A stretch of 5,851 nt of DNA from Synergistaceae bacterium (GTDB lineage Bacteria > Synergistota > Synergistia > Synergistales > Synergistaceae). The stretch is from positions 1 through 5,851 of the forward strand of contig JAUNNW010000036.1 of the NCBI GenBank assembly GCA_030531285.1, given 5' to 3'. Below are positions 1-5,816 of this stretch, one piece after another; position 1 is the first letter of the stretch, and every line of letters starts with the position of its first letter. The notes below the pieces were generated by a model. The model saw only the letters and a program-made list of their open reading frames with translations, ran no database searches and was not told the DNA's origin. The translations under genes and the position numbers were made by a program.

Positions 1-2756
1 CGTACATAGCGGATATAATCACCGGCGATGTAATGAACTCCGGCATAACCGCGGCAAAAGTGACAAAATACGACACCTACGAAATAACCAAAGCAGACAA
101 AGCCACAACGCTTGAGGGATACGGCATAACAGACGCCTACACAAAAACGGAACTCTACACGAAAAGCGAAACAGACGGAAAACTTGCCGTCAAAGCAGAC
201 AAAGCCACAACACTTGCCGGATACGGCATAACAGACGGCGCCAAAGCGACAGACATCATCACCGGCTTTACAACCACAGGCGGAGCCGTAAAAGCAATTA
301 AAGCAGACAGCAGCACAATAGACGTGGCACAGTTGCAAGACGCGGCAATATCCGGAGGCAGCATAACAACAGGCGGCGACGGAACAAAATACCTAACGCT
401 CAAAAAGACAGACAGATACACGGGAATTACCACAGAATTAGCCGGAATAGACCTGACCGGAATAACCTCCAGCATAACGATAGGAGGCACCACCGCGCCG
501 CTTATCAACGGTGACAACATAGAATTCAAAAAAACATACGACACTGACGGAACAACGGTAAAAGAAATCGCCATAGGACTGCAAAAAGACATAACGCTGA
601 GAAGCATAAAACTCAACACGGGCACGGATTACATCTGGCTTGACGAAGACGGAATATCCATATCCGACAAAAAGACGGGCAGCACAAACTTCTCAGGAAT
701 GAACGAGACTGCAATTTACACCGGAAAATCTGAAATATCAGACGACGGAGACATTATAAGCTCGGAAATATACTCAGGACTGTCGCAAGACACTCTTATG
801 GTGGGAAAGAAAAATTACATAACGGCGGACGGAATCAACGCAAACAACCAAGAAATAGCAAATTTAAGCGCGGCAGCAATAACCGAAAACGGAAACTACG
901 CCGCTACGACGGGACAACTGTATTCGGAACAGCAAGCGAGAATTGCCGGCGACACACTCTTTTCGTCGGGAAACTACTATGCCCCGGGCGTTTCAACAAC
1001 ATACGCGATAAGCAGCCTTGACGCGCAGATAAAACTCAACGAAAACGCCATACAAACAAACAAAAGCAGCATAAACCTTCTGCAAACGACAAAAGCAGAC
1101 AAAGCCACAACACTTGCAGGATACGGCATAGAAGACGCCTACACGAAACAGGAAATAAACAACGCCTTGGGACAGAAAGCAGACGCGTCGCGACTTGCCG
1201 AACTTGCGGAACAAACGGCGGTATCCGAAAGAAAAATAACCGTGCTTGAAAACACGGCACAGGAACACACAGAAAAAATCAACACGCTGACGGCAGACAT
1301 GGCACAGGCTCAAAGCGACATAGCCGCGCTTGAAACGTCAGCCGCAACAAAAGCGGACAAAGCCTACGTTGACGACGCATTGGACACAATAAAAGCGCAA
1401 ACCACGGCAAAAGACGGATTCTACATAAAAAGAGCAAACAGCGTTGCCGACAACCTTGAAGCGCTTGACCTTGCCATAAACAGCCAAGAACAGCCGTCTG
1501 CCGCGTCAGCCTACGAAACTGGGGAAGCAAACGCGACGGCAGCGGGCAAAGGCGCGTCAGCTCTCGGCAGAAAAGCCGAAGCCTCGGGAGACAAATCCGT
1601 AGCGATAGGCTACAGCGCAAAAGCGACGGGAAACGAAACAATTTCAATAGGCAACGCAAACGTTGTGAACGGCAATCGTTCGGGAGCTATAGGAGACCCA
1701 AGCGTCATAAACGGAGAAGGCAGCTATTCTATCGGCAACGACAACTACATAGACGGAAACAATACATTTGTTCTCGGAAGCGGGGCAGGCAGCGCTGATA
1801 ACCCCATAAAAGCAAATAACTCCGTAATACTCGGCAACGGCTCAACCGCAACGGAAGACAACGTTGTATCCGTAGGTTCAGCCGACAATCAAAGAAGAAT
1901 AGTCAACGTGGCAGACGGAAGATACGCAACAGACGCAGTGAACATGAGACAACTTGAAGCCGTCTCTGGCGAAGTGAGAGAAGTGGGCGCAATCTCTGCG
2001 GCGTTGGCAGGACTTCACTACGTTGAACCAAGCGGCGAAGGCGACGACAAACTTGTGGGAGCCGTTGCATACGGCGGATACAGAGGAGCGAACGCAGAAG
2101 CGATAGGCATAGCGTACAAACCGAACCCGAATATGATGTTCACGGCGTCAACGTCGATAAGCAACGGCAACGACAGCCAAAACGCGTACAACGCCGGATT
2201 CAGCATAAAATTCGGCAAGGGCGAAACAGCAAAAACGCGCGCGGAGCTTCAAAAACAGGTGAAGTTTGTGAACGAAGAAAACAAAGCTTTGAAAACGCAG
2301 ATTGTAAATCTTTCTGCGGAAACTGCGGGGCAGACAGAGGAAATCAGAGCGCAGAATGAAAAAATAATGAGGCTTGAGAGCGACAAGACTGCGCAGGACG
2401 AGATCATACGCAAGTTGCTTGAAAGAGTTGAGAAACTTGAAAACGGCAATGTAAAATCTGTTTCCGTTGCGATGAAAAAACAGGCGAAAGCAGAACAAAC
2501 AAGACGCGAAACAAAGGCGTCCGCTTTGCAAAAGCCTGTGTCCGGCAATAATATTCAAGTGCTGTCTTCAACGAGAAGAAGCGATTCACAGCGGCTTGCG
2601 GATAAGCTCTGTTCAATTGGGTACAATGCTTTTGTCGGCGAGGGCGTTGTGAAAGGCAGAACGTATTACAGAGTGTTTGTTGACGGCGGCGATAATCCGC
2701 AAGCAACGCTTGCCAAACTTAAAAAGGCTGGCATAAACGGATTTATTTTCAAGTAA
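1..2756 (+). CDS. Trimeric autotransporter adhesin (YadA-like) with phage-fibre repeats and C-terminal SPOR domain, 5' partial
   Basis: A surface adhesin (type Vc secretion) whose reading frame is open from position 3, so the ATG at 33 is probably internal and the signal peptide lies outside the window. Residues are numbered from that ATG. Tail-fibre-type repeats (ADKATTLAGYGI) lie at 21-68 and 355-368. A degenerate stalk motif lies at 267-297, ending TTGQLY. A coiled-coil stalk spans about 373-465. YadA head repeats (SVAIG, SYSIG, SVILG) span about 494-617. The neck motif NVADGRYATDAVNMRQL is at 625-641. The four-strand YadA anchor runs about 655-728 and ends at F727, where family members normally stop. 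Here a coiled coil (about 735-804), a basic linker and a SPOR domain (841-907, beginning IQVLSS and containing YYRVFV) follow, which should sit in the periplasm and bind denuded peptidoglycan. The only cysteine in the visible protein is C860. The 5' part has few T bases, unlike the 3' end. The adhesin and anchor calls are firm, the SPOR call is strong, and the ligand is unknown. Confidence 0.92.
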   Translation, partial: YIADIITGDVMNSGITAAKVTKYDTYEITKADKATTLEGYGITDAYTKTELYTKSETDGKLAVKADKATTLAGYGITDGAKATDIITGFTTTGGAVKAIKADSSTIDVAQLQDAAISGGSITTGGDGTKYLTLKKTDRYTGITTELAGIDLTGITSSITIGGTTAPLINGDNIEFKKTYDTDGTTVKEIAIGLQKDITLRSIKLNTGTDYIWLDEDGISISDKKTGSTNFSGMNETAIYTGKSEISDDGDIISSEIYSGLSQDTLMVGKKNYITADGINANNQEIANLSAAAITENGNYAATTGQLYSEQQARIAGDTLFSSGNYYAPGVSTTYAISSLDAQIKLNENAIQTNKSSINLLQTTKADKATTLAGYGIEDAYTKQEINNALGQKADASRLAELAEQTAVSERKITVLENTAQEHTEKINTLTADMAQAQSDIAALETSAATKADKAYVDDALDTIKAQTTAKDGFYIKRANSVADNLEALDLAINSQEQPSAASAYETGEANATAAGKGASALGRKAEASGDKSVAIGYSAKATGNETISIGNANVVNGNRSGAIGDPSVINGEGSYSIGNDNYIDGNNTFVLGSGAGSADNPIKANNSVILGNGSTATEDNVVSVGSADNQRRIVNVADGRYATDAVNMRQLEAVSGEVREVGAISAALAGLHYVEPSGEGDDKLVGAVAYGGYRGANAEAIGIAYKPNPNMMFTASTSISNGNDSQNAYNAGFSIKFGKGETAKTRAELQKQVKFVNEENKALKTQIVNLSAETAGQTEEIRAQNEKIMRLESDKTAQDEIIRKLLERVEKLENGNVKSVSVAMKKQAKAEQTRRETKASALQKPVSGNNIQVLSSTRRSDSQRLADKLCSIGYNAFVGEGVVKGRTYYRVFVDGGDNPQATLAKLKKAGINGFIFK
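90..146 (+). repeat. Phage tail-fibre-type repeat, copy 1
   Basis: This codes for residues 20-38 of the adhesin (KADKATTLEGYGITDAYTK). It matches the ADKATTLAGYGITDA pattern that I associate with the phage tail fibre repeat family (Phage_fiber_2). A second YTK follows directly, which is also typical of tail fibres. Over its first 46 bases it differs from copy 2 at three positions. Confidence 0.8.
192..239 (+). repeat. Phage tail-fibre-type repeat, copy 2
   Basis: This codes for residues 54-69 of the adhesin (KADKATTLAGYGITDG). It lies about 100 bases after copy 1 and lacks the trailing AYTK. Its first 46 bases match copy 3 at all but three positions, although the two are some 900 bases apart. 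Confidence 0.8.
1092..1148 (+). repeat. Phage tail-fibre-type repeat, copy 3
   Basis: This codes for residues 354-372 of the adhesin (KADKATTLAGYGIEDAYTK). It leads straight into the coiled-coil stalk. A shortened echo, KADKAYVDDAL, occurs at 1350-1382. The near-identity to copy 2 at DNA level suggests recent duplication or gene conversion between copies. Confidence 0.8.
1512..1883 (+). repeat. YadA head-repeat region
   Basis: This codes for residues 494-617, a series of degenerate units of about 14 residues with a recurring S-x-(A/S)-I-G core: SALGRKA, SVAIGYSA, TISIGNAN, SGAIGDPS, SYSIGNDN, TFVLGSGA, SVILGNGS, VVSVGSAD. This is the left-handed beta-roll head typical of YadA-like adhesins. 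It runs directly into the neck motif starting at 1905. Confidence 0.85.
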
Positions 2757-2786
2757 TCGGCGAATAATCAAGAAATAAAATCGGCG

Positions 2787-2831
2787 CGGCTTGGGAAAAA
2801 CCGAAAAAAATATCCCAAGCCGTTTTGTTTT
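2787..2831 (+). terminator. Intrinsic terminator after the adhesin gene
   Basis: A perfect 10-base-pair stem is formed by CGGCTTGGGA at 2787-2796 and TCCCAAGCCG at 2813-2822. It has a 16-base A-rich loop and is followed by TTTTGTTTT. It lies 30 bases after the adhesin stop codon and should end that transcript. It also argues against translation of the next gene from the TTG at 2791, which lies inside the stem. Confidence 0.88.
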
Positions 2832-2843
2832 GAGGAAGTTGAA

Positions 2844-2871
2844 TTGTTTTTGGGCTGTATTGGATTATAAT
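2844..2871 (+). promoter_or_regulatory. Putative sigma-70-type promoter for the membrane-protein gene
   Basis: A perfect TATAAT lies at 2866-2871, 16 bases after a weak -35 (TTGTTT at 2844-2849, matching only the TTG). The predicted transcription start near 2878 would leave a leader of only about 15 bases, beginning almost at the ribosome binding site. The position directly after a terminator supports a real promoter. Confidence 0.55.
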
Positions 2872-2879
2872 GGTGATGA

Positions 2880-2885
2880 AGGAGG
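2880..2885 (+). promoter_or_regulatory. Ribosome binding site that fixes a TTG start
   Basis: AGGAGG at 2880-2885 is followed after 7 bases by an in-frame TTG at 2893. No ATG occurs in this frame until far into the protein, so this site decides the start. Confidence 0.8.
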
Positions 2886-2892
2886 CGGTGTC

Positions 2893-3552
2893 TTGCAGAT
2901 AGTTCTGACTGTTTTTTCCGCTGCCGCGCTGCTTTGCGCCGCGGCATTTCTGTCAGGCGCGGATTGTTTTGCATTGCGCGCGCTTGCACGCGAAAACAGA
3001 CGAAAATTTTGTGCCTGCCTGCTTTTGTTGCCTGTTTTTCTTTTTATTCCCATGGGGGCTCTGCCTGCGTTTGTTTCTTTTAAGGGAAGCGCCGCTTTGG
3101 CACTTCTGCTTGTTATTTTATCGCTTGCAGTGTATGACGGGAAAGTTGGTCTTTTATCGGTGCTGGCTGCTGCGGCGTCTTTGTTTCTGCTGTTTCTTGC
3201 GCATTATGCCCGCAATGCGGGTTTCCCGGGCGCTGAATGTACGTTTGACCTGATATCTTCCGTATCAGTGTGGGACGGACTGCCGTCTGACGGAAAACTG
3301 CTTGCGGTTTTGTCATGCCTTCTGCTTTTTCTTTCAGCTTTTGTGTTTGTCAAGAAAAACAAGACTGACGCTTCCGTCTGTCTTGTCGTGTCAGTATGCT
3401 GCGCACCGGCAGTTTGTATTGTGCTGCCGCTGAATGTTATGCTTTCGGAATTTCTTTCCGGTTTCAGCCTGTATGCCTTCGGTTTTGTCTGTTTCTGGGC
3501 TGCCGTGTTTGTCCTGCGGAAGATTATTTTCTTTTTTGCCGGTCTGAAATAA
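2893..3552 (+). CDS. Multi-spanning inner-membrane protein of unknown function, cysteine-rich
   Basis: A 219-residue protein that I do not recognise. The TTG start is chosen because AGGAGG precedes it by 7 bases; the longer reading from 2791 would start inside a terminator stem. About seven hydrophobic stretches are visible, near residues 3-20, 39-61, 67-81, 86-106, 136-153, 160-180 and 191-216, so it is almost surely in the inner membrane. A basic loop (RALARENRRK, 29-38) after the first segment and KKNK (154-157) after the fifth suggest cytoplasmic sides. The protein has 11 cysteines, five of them within residues 163-175 and its neighbourhood (C163, C169, C170, C175 and C200). No catalytic motif is evident. 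It sits alone between a terminator and a convergent gene, so it is probably transcribed singly. A transporter or respiratory-complex membrane subunit is possible but unsupported. Confidence 0.75.
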   Translation: MQIVLTVFSAAALLCAAAFLSGADCFALRALARENRRKFCACLLLLPVFLFIPMGALPAFVSFKGSAALALLLVILSLAVYDGKVGLLSVLAAAASLFLLFLAHYARNAGFPGAECTFDLISSVSVWDGLPSDGKLLAVLSCLLLFLSAFVFVKKNKTDASVCLVVSVCCAPAVCIVLPLNVMLSEFLSGFSLYAFGFVCFWAAVFVLRKIIFFFAGLK

Positions 3553-4090
3553 AAAGTTTGGACGTGTCTGTTCTGCCGTAAAGATACGGCCTGCGAACGA
3601 TAGTGAGTTCAAGCCTTCTGCCCGGCAGCGTTTTGTAAAGTTCCGCCGTTTCAAACGGCGGTATGCGGAGTTTGTTTCTGCCGAAAGTTTTGTTTCCAAT
3701 CCTTAAATTCAGCGTTTCATGCGCAAGTCTTCCGCCCCTGAAAATCATTTTTCCGCCGCTGTTTAAAAAACTCATGTATTTTGGCAATACCGAGGGCATA
3801 CCGGCGTTTGACGATTTTACTTTTTCTTCCCACGTCCAAAGTTTCCCGCCTGTAACGACGTATTCGTCTTCTACGTCCGTTTTTTCTACGGAATGAACGT
3901 ATTGTGCAATCAGCCGCTGTCCTTGCGCTGCTGGAAGCGAGCAGAGAGAGTTTCCGTCTGCCGAAATCATAAGAAAATCAACACGCCAGCCGGCAAGTGC
4001 GGCAGTGAAGATCAGGGATGCCGTAAATATGCGGACTGTTTTTGAAAACAGCCTGTGTATTTTTTCCGAAAGCCGTGTCGTGCTGTTCAT
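3524..4090 (-). CDS. DUF1850 domain-containing protein
   Basis: A 188-residue protein whose ATG at 4090-4088 is preceded by GGAG at a spacing of 7 bases. Residues 1-17 are basic and residues 19-34 form a hydrophobic helix, so it is probably exported or anchored with the domain outside the inner membrane. The DUF1850 signature is clear: YVHSVEKT at 64-71, acidic E74 and E76, an EEYxV-like strand (DEYVV, 75-79), GGKLWTWEEKVKSS at 81-94 and NAGMPS at 95-100. DUF1850 proteins are known mostly from genes beside TAXI-type TRAP transporters, where they are presumed accessory; no biochemical role is established. No TRAP gene is seen in this window, so this copy appears to stand alone. Its 3' end overlaps the convergent membrane-protein gene by 29 bases. 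The family call is strong and the function is unknown. Confidence 0.85.
   Translation of the reverse strand: MNSTTRLSEKIHRLFSKTVRIFTASLIFTAALAGWRVDFLMISADGNSLCSLPAAQGQRLIAQYVHSVEKTDVEDEYVVTGGKLWTWEEKVKSSNAGMPSVLPKYMSFLNSGGKMIFRGGRLAHETLNLRIGNKTFGRNKLRIPPFETAELYKTLPGRRLELTIVRRPYLYGRTDTSKLFISDRQKRK
3575..3590. repeat. Small hairpin inside the DUF1850 gene
   Basis: GCCGTA and TACGGC form a 6-base-pair stem with a 4-base loop. It lies 23 bases after the stop of the convergent + strand gene. No T-run follows on either strand, so it is not a standard intrinsic terminator. Confidence 0.4.
3643..3661. repeat. Perfect inverted repeat inside the DUF1850 gene
   Basis: CCGCCGTTT and AAACGGCGG are 9-base arms around a single central base. 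In RNA this would form a GC-rich hairpin with a small loop. It codes for part of the DUF1850 protein (around RIPPFETAEL). No T-run follows, but it could slow or end transcripts running through from the + strand gene that stops at 3552. Confidence 0.5.
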
Positions 4091-4131
4091 GCGATTTCTC
4101 CGCCGGATTATGCTTCTTCGCAAATTTGTAT

Positions 4132-4137
4132 TATAAT
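4132..4137 (+). promoter_or_regulatory. Candidate -10 element for the receptor gene
   Basis: A perfect TATAAT on the + strand lies 55 bases before the TTG start at 4193. No convincing -35 is seen at the expected distance, so an activator may be needed or the true promoter may differ. It overlaps the -10 region of the opposite promoter, so the two genes may compete for polymerase. Confidence 0.4.
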
Positions 4138-4164
4138 TATGAACCGTTGGAATAATAAATTCAA
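4136..4164 (-). promoter_or_regulatory. Putative promoter for the DUF1850 gene
   Basis: On the minus strand TTGAAT (4164-4159) is separated by 17 bases from CATAAT (4141-4136), an acceptable sigma-70-type pair. A second minus-strand TATAAT overlaps downstream at 4135-4130 without a good -35. The ATG lies about 45 bases downstream. Confidence 0.5.
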
Positions 4165-4180
4165 GACTTAATTGCGAGGC

Positions 4181-4185
4181 GGAGG
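4181..4185 (+). promoter_or_regulatory. Ribosome binding site that fixes a second TTG start
   Basis: GGAGG at 4181-4185, within GGAGGTGAGG, precedes the in-frame TTG at 4193 by 7 bases. The upstream TTG at 4172 lies before this site and would make the ribosome binding site part of the coding sequence, so 4193 is preferred. Confidence 0.8.
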
Positions 4186-4192
4186 TGAGGTT

Positions 4193-5782
4193 TTGGACAG
4201 TTTGTTTTTTGACATACTGAAAGACGTTGTGGCGGAATACGGCACCGAAATTCTTGAAGAACCTGACAGACTGGCTCAGTTCCTTGAGGATAGGCTTCCG
4301 GCAGACAGGGAAACTGATATTTTCCGCGTTACCTTTGCCCTGCATTCTCTGATACGTTCAGGCTGGACTGTAAAAACTGAACTTCACGGAGCCAAACGCG
4401 GTTTGTTTGTTAAAAAACTGAGTGATGACCTTGCTTTTACAGGCAGCAGCTCTGAAGATTTTCTTGATACGCTGGATAAACTGCTGAAACAGGATAAAAT
4501 TCCTGATAAATCTGAAGCCGTTGTTGCCCGCGGCGGCAACCTGCGCAACATAGAAGGCGGGATTGCGAACAGCCCCCGTACGACAAGTCTCCGCAGAAAG
4601 TATTTTTACAACGGAACAGTTTTGCTGGCTGCATTTGCAGTCATTATTCTCCTGCTTTTTCAGATCAGCAGGCAGAGAAATCCTGTGAGTAACGAGTTCA
4701 GAATCGCCTTCTTTACGCCCGTTTCAGGAGAGGCTACACAGAGCGGGCACCGGCAGCTTAAGGCGGCACAGCTTGCCGTGGAGCGCGTCAACAAACAGGG
4801 CGGCGTGCGCGGTTACAAACTGAAGATTGTTGGCTTTGATGTTCCTGAAAACCCTGCGAAGGCGGCTGAAAAAGCTGAAGAAATTATGAGGGACAAAAGC
4901 CTTCTTGTAATGATTACAAGCCTTTCCGGAGAGAGCGCAAAGAAACTTGCGGAGCTTTCTGACAGGCTGGAGATACCGTTGCTGCTTTCCTCCGCCGAAC
5001 TTACGGGCGATGTCGCAAACGACAGTGAGGGGAAACCGTATCTTTACACGTTCAGAATTTCAAGCCTGCCCGGCGAAACGGCAAGGCTGATGGCGTATTA
5101 TGCCGTTAAAGGAATGAAAGCAAGAAAAATTGCTCTTTTGTGGGACGAAAACGACAAATATTCTTACGAAGCGTGCGAAGCGCTCCGCCTGTGGCTCAGC
5201 CGCTACGGCAGACGCGCTGCAATAGACATAAGCTATACAGGCAAAGACAGCGACTGCACTTTGGCGCTTAAAACCGTTAAAGCCCGGGGCGCGGATACTC
5301 TGCTTCTGCCGGGTAACACAAAAAAAACGGCAGAGATGTTGTCACAGCTTCAGGCTGTAGGATTTGACGGAAATGTTCTCGGCATGAATTTTCCTGAAAG
5401 CGGTTTGGAAAATTCAGGAGAAAATTCTGTGCAGAGCTGCTGGCTGAACAGAATTTCGCAGAGCGACCCTCAGGTTATGTCTGTTATGAACGACTATAAA
5501 AAACTATACAACGAAGTCTGTCCGCCGGAAGAAACTGAAAACATTCTGCTGGTGTACGACAGCGTGAACTGGGCAGCCGCTGCTCTTTACAAGGCACCCG
5601 GTTACAGAGGCGAGGCGGTGCGGCACGGGCTTCTTTCAACAAGAAACCTTGCTCTTGCGCATGCAACGCTGACGACAGACCCGCGTTCACACGGACCTTT
5701 GGGCAAGGCTTGCGCACTTGTGAAGGCTTTCGGCGTAAAAGGAATTTTTCAGAGAAGAATTTCCTTGAAAACGGGTTTATAA
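4193..5782 (+). CDS. Membrane-tethered Leu/Ile/Val-type binding protein with cytoplasmic helical module
   Basis: A 529-residue protein with three parts. Residues 1-100 form a helical module (AEYGTEILEEPDRL at 14-27, then L-P-x-x-R near 35-39 and KKLSDDL at 74-80). From memory it resembles a small helical domain fused to diverse effector or signalling domains in multidomain bacterial proteins; I cannot name it with certainty. A linker follows, then one transmembrane helix at about 139-158. Residues 168-529 have the type I periplasmic binding fold of the Peripla_BP_6 family: RIAFFTPVSG at 170-179, AVERVNKQGGVRGYKLKIV further on, then IPLLLSSAE and KIALLWDENDKYSYEA. The fold should face the periplasm and bind an amino acid or similar ligand. 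Normal ABC-transporter binding proteins are soluble or lipid-anchored and have no cytoplasmic part, so a sensor or receptor role is inferred. No permease or ATPase is nearby. The 34-base gap to the next gene suggests an operon. Confidence 0.85.
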   Translation: MDSLFFDILKDVVAEYGTEILEEPDRLAQFLEDRLPADRETDIFRVTFALHSLIRSGWTVKTELHGAKRGLFVKKLSDDLAFTGSSSEDFLDTLDKLLKQDKIPDKSEAVVARGGNLRNIEGGIANSPRTTSLRRKYFYNGTVLLAAFAVIILLLFQISRQRNPVSNEFRIAFFTPVSGEATQSGHRQLKAAQLAVERVNKQGGVRGYKLKIVGFDVPENPAKAAEKAEEIMRDKSLLVMITSLSGESAKKLAELSDRLEIPLLLSSAELTGDVANDSEGKPYLYTFRISSLPGETARLMAYYAVKGMKARKIALLWDENDKYSYEACEALRLWLSRYGRRAAIDISYTGKDSDCTLALKTVKARGADTLLLPGNTKKTAEMLSQLQAVGFDGNVLGMNFPESGLENSGENSVQSCWLNRISQSDPQVMSVMNDYKKLYNEVCPPEETENILLVYDSVNWAAAALYKAPGYRGEAVRHGLLSTRNLALAHATLTTDPRSHGPLGKACALVKAFGVKGIFQRRISLKTGL

Positions 5783-5816
5783 TTTTATTGCACATGATTT
5801 ATGGAGTTGAGGTACG

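Noticed and set aside
155..625. A 156-codon open frame on the minus strand opposite the adhesin
   Set aside because: It is a by-product of the T-poor coding strand, has no ribosome binding site or recognisable domain, and lies fully within a well-supported gene.
90..1148. The repeated ADKATTLAGYGI DNA as a CRISPR-like or mobile-element repeat
   Set aside because: The copies are unevenly spaced, in frame and part of a continuous protein. No palindromic ends or target duplications are seen.
1..2756. The left gene as a prophage tail-fibre gene
   Set aside because: Head repeats, the NVADG-DAVN neck and the four-strand YadA anchor identify an outer-membrane autotransporter, and no phage structural genes are next to it in the window.
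2791..2892. An N-terminal extension of the membrane protein from a TTG at 2791
   Set aside because: This start lies inside the terminator stem and the extension covers the promoter and ribosome binding site. The TTG at 2893 has AGGAGG at 7 bases.
4091..4345. An 85-residue N-terminal extension of the DUF1850 protein starting at 4345 on the minus strand
   Set aside because: It would run through the divergent promoter region and into the opposite gene. The ATG at 4090 has a good GGAG site and is followed by a basic segment and a membrane helix.
5484..5795. A 103-codon open frame on the minus strand opposite the receptor gene
   Set aside because: It is a shadow of the + strand coding frame, with no ribosome binding site seen and no recognisable protein features.
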